NCBI GenBank assembly: GCA_003516955.1
Contig: DPBN01000178.1
Location: forward strand, 8,320-13,383
DNA length: 5,064 bases
Origin: Armatimonadota bacterium
Lineage (GTDB): Bacteria; Armatimonadota; Fimbriimonadia; Fimbriimonadales; Fimbriimonadaceae
Direction of reading: 5' to 3'
Shown one piece after another: positions 4,624 through 5,064 of the stretch; position 1 is the first letter of the stretch, and every line of letters begins with the position of its first letter. The notes below the pieces were generated by a model. It was not told the DNA's origin and ran no database searches. It was given only the letters and a program-made list of their open reading frames with translations. The position numbers were made by a program, and so were the translations under genes.

Positions 4624-5064
4624 ATGCGCGAAGCCACCTCCATCCACATTCAGGAACTGGTTGAGATCGGATTCCACGAGCGCGCCTCCGACGTGTTCGT
4701 CAAGGCCAACAGCGTGCCGATGATGAGGCAGCACAGCGTGGTCAAGCCGCTTCCGGGCGACTGGCCGGTGCTCACCGCGGCGGATACCGAGCGGATCATC
4801 AAGGAGGTCATGACGCCGAAGCAGATCGAGAAGTTCGAGCACACGTTGGAGAGCGACCTCGCCTTCTCGGTCGGCGAGAAGTGCCGCGTGCGGGCGAACA
4901 TCCACATGCAGCGGGGCTCTTGGGGCATCGTGTGCCGCATCATCCCGCTGACGATCCTCTCCCTGGAGGAGCTCGGGCTTCCGCCGGTGCTCGCGGAGCT
5001 CACGAAGCATCGGCAGGGTCTGATCCTGGTCACCGGGCCGACCGGCTGCGGCAAGACGACGACG
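4624..5064 (+). CDS. pilT: PilT-like type IV pilus retraction ATPase, N-terminal part
   Basis: PilT-family proteins are hexameric cytoplasmic ATPases that drive retraction of type IV pili and thus twitching motility, adhesion and DNA uptake. The 147 residues present cover the PAS-like N-terminal domain and the start of the motor domain; the reading frame is open at the window end. Family signatures seen include ASDVFVKAN (21-29, usually ASDLHL), ESDLAFSVGEKCRVRANI (76-93) with the following QRG and RIIP, and LSLEELGLP (112-120). The Walker A motif GPTGCGKT is at 138-145, where most relatives have GPTGSGKS. The Walker A motif falls at about the position expected for PilT and there is no long N-terminal extension of the PilB/GspE type, so an extension ATPase is less likely. 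The paralogue PilU cannot be excluded. The ATG at 4624 has only a weak GGAA upstream. Walker B, Asp-box and His-box lie outside the window. Confidence 0.85.
   Translation, partial: MREATSIHIQELVEIGFHERASDVFVKANSVPMMRQHSVVKPLPGDWPVLTAADTERIIKEVMTPKQIEKFEHTLESDLAFSVGEKCRVRANIHMQRGSWGIVCRIIPLTILSLEELGLPPVLAELTKHRQGLILVTGPTGCGKTTT

Overview
The window comes from a GC-rich bacterial chromosome, with strong G/C at third codon positions in every gene. The threonyl-tRNA synthetase lacks the N-terminal TGS domain and most resembles, from memory, sequences of the Chloroflexota/Deinococcota/Armatimonadota sphere. A PilT-type motor ATPase and a candidate leaderless promoter would fit such a lineage. This placement is an inference of low to moderate confidence and no search was run. 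No mobile element, CRISPR array, tRNA or rRNA is visible.

Left end (1-460): the window opens inside a cobalamin riboswitch on the + strand, of which only the 3' part of the aptamer is present. Downstream lie a terminator-like hairpin (94-117) and an 8-bp complementarity (126-133 with 179-186) that would cover the ribosome binding site and start of a 70-residue protein of unknown function (186-398). A riboswitch, a possible translational switch and an unrecognised small protein together are the most unusual part of the window. A 10-bp stem (418-457) separates this gene from the convergent thrS.

Middle (465-3685): thrS is on the - strand (465-2303). Divergent from it is a secreted protein with a weak resemblance to the LolA/LolB-like lipoprotein-carrier fold (2417-3172). 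That gene converges on greA (- strand, 3179-3685), leaving 6 bases between the stop codons and a GC-rich hairpin over the junction. greA has a clear TATAAT -10 element and an unusual active tip, with one extra residue and Glu in place of the usual Asp.

Right end (3686-5064): divergent from greA is a gene for an exported, C-terminally anchored single-pass membrane protein of unknown function (3854-4585). It is followed 38 bases later by a PilT-like retraction ATPase (4624 to beyond the window end), cut just after its Walker A motif. Gene order suggests, but does not prove, that the membrane protein and the ATPase work together at the envelope. thrS and greA are housekeeping genes for translation and transcription and show no evident functional link to the accessory genes between them.
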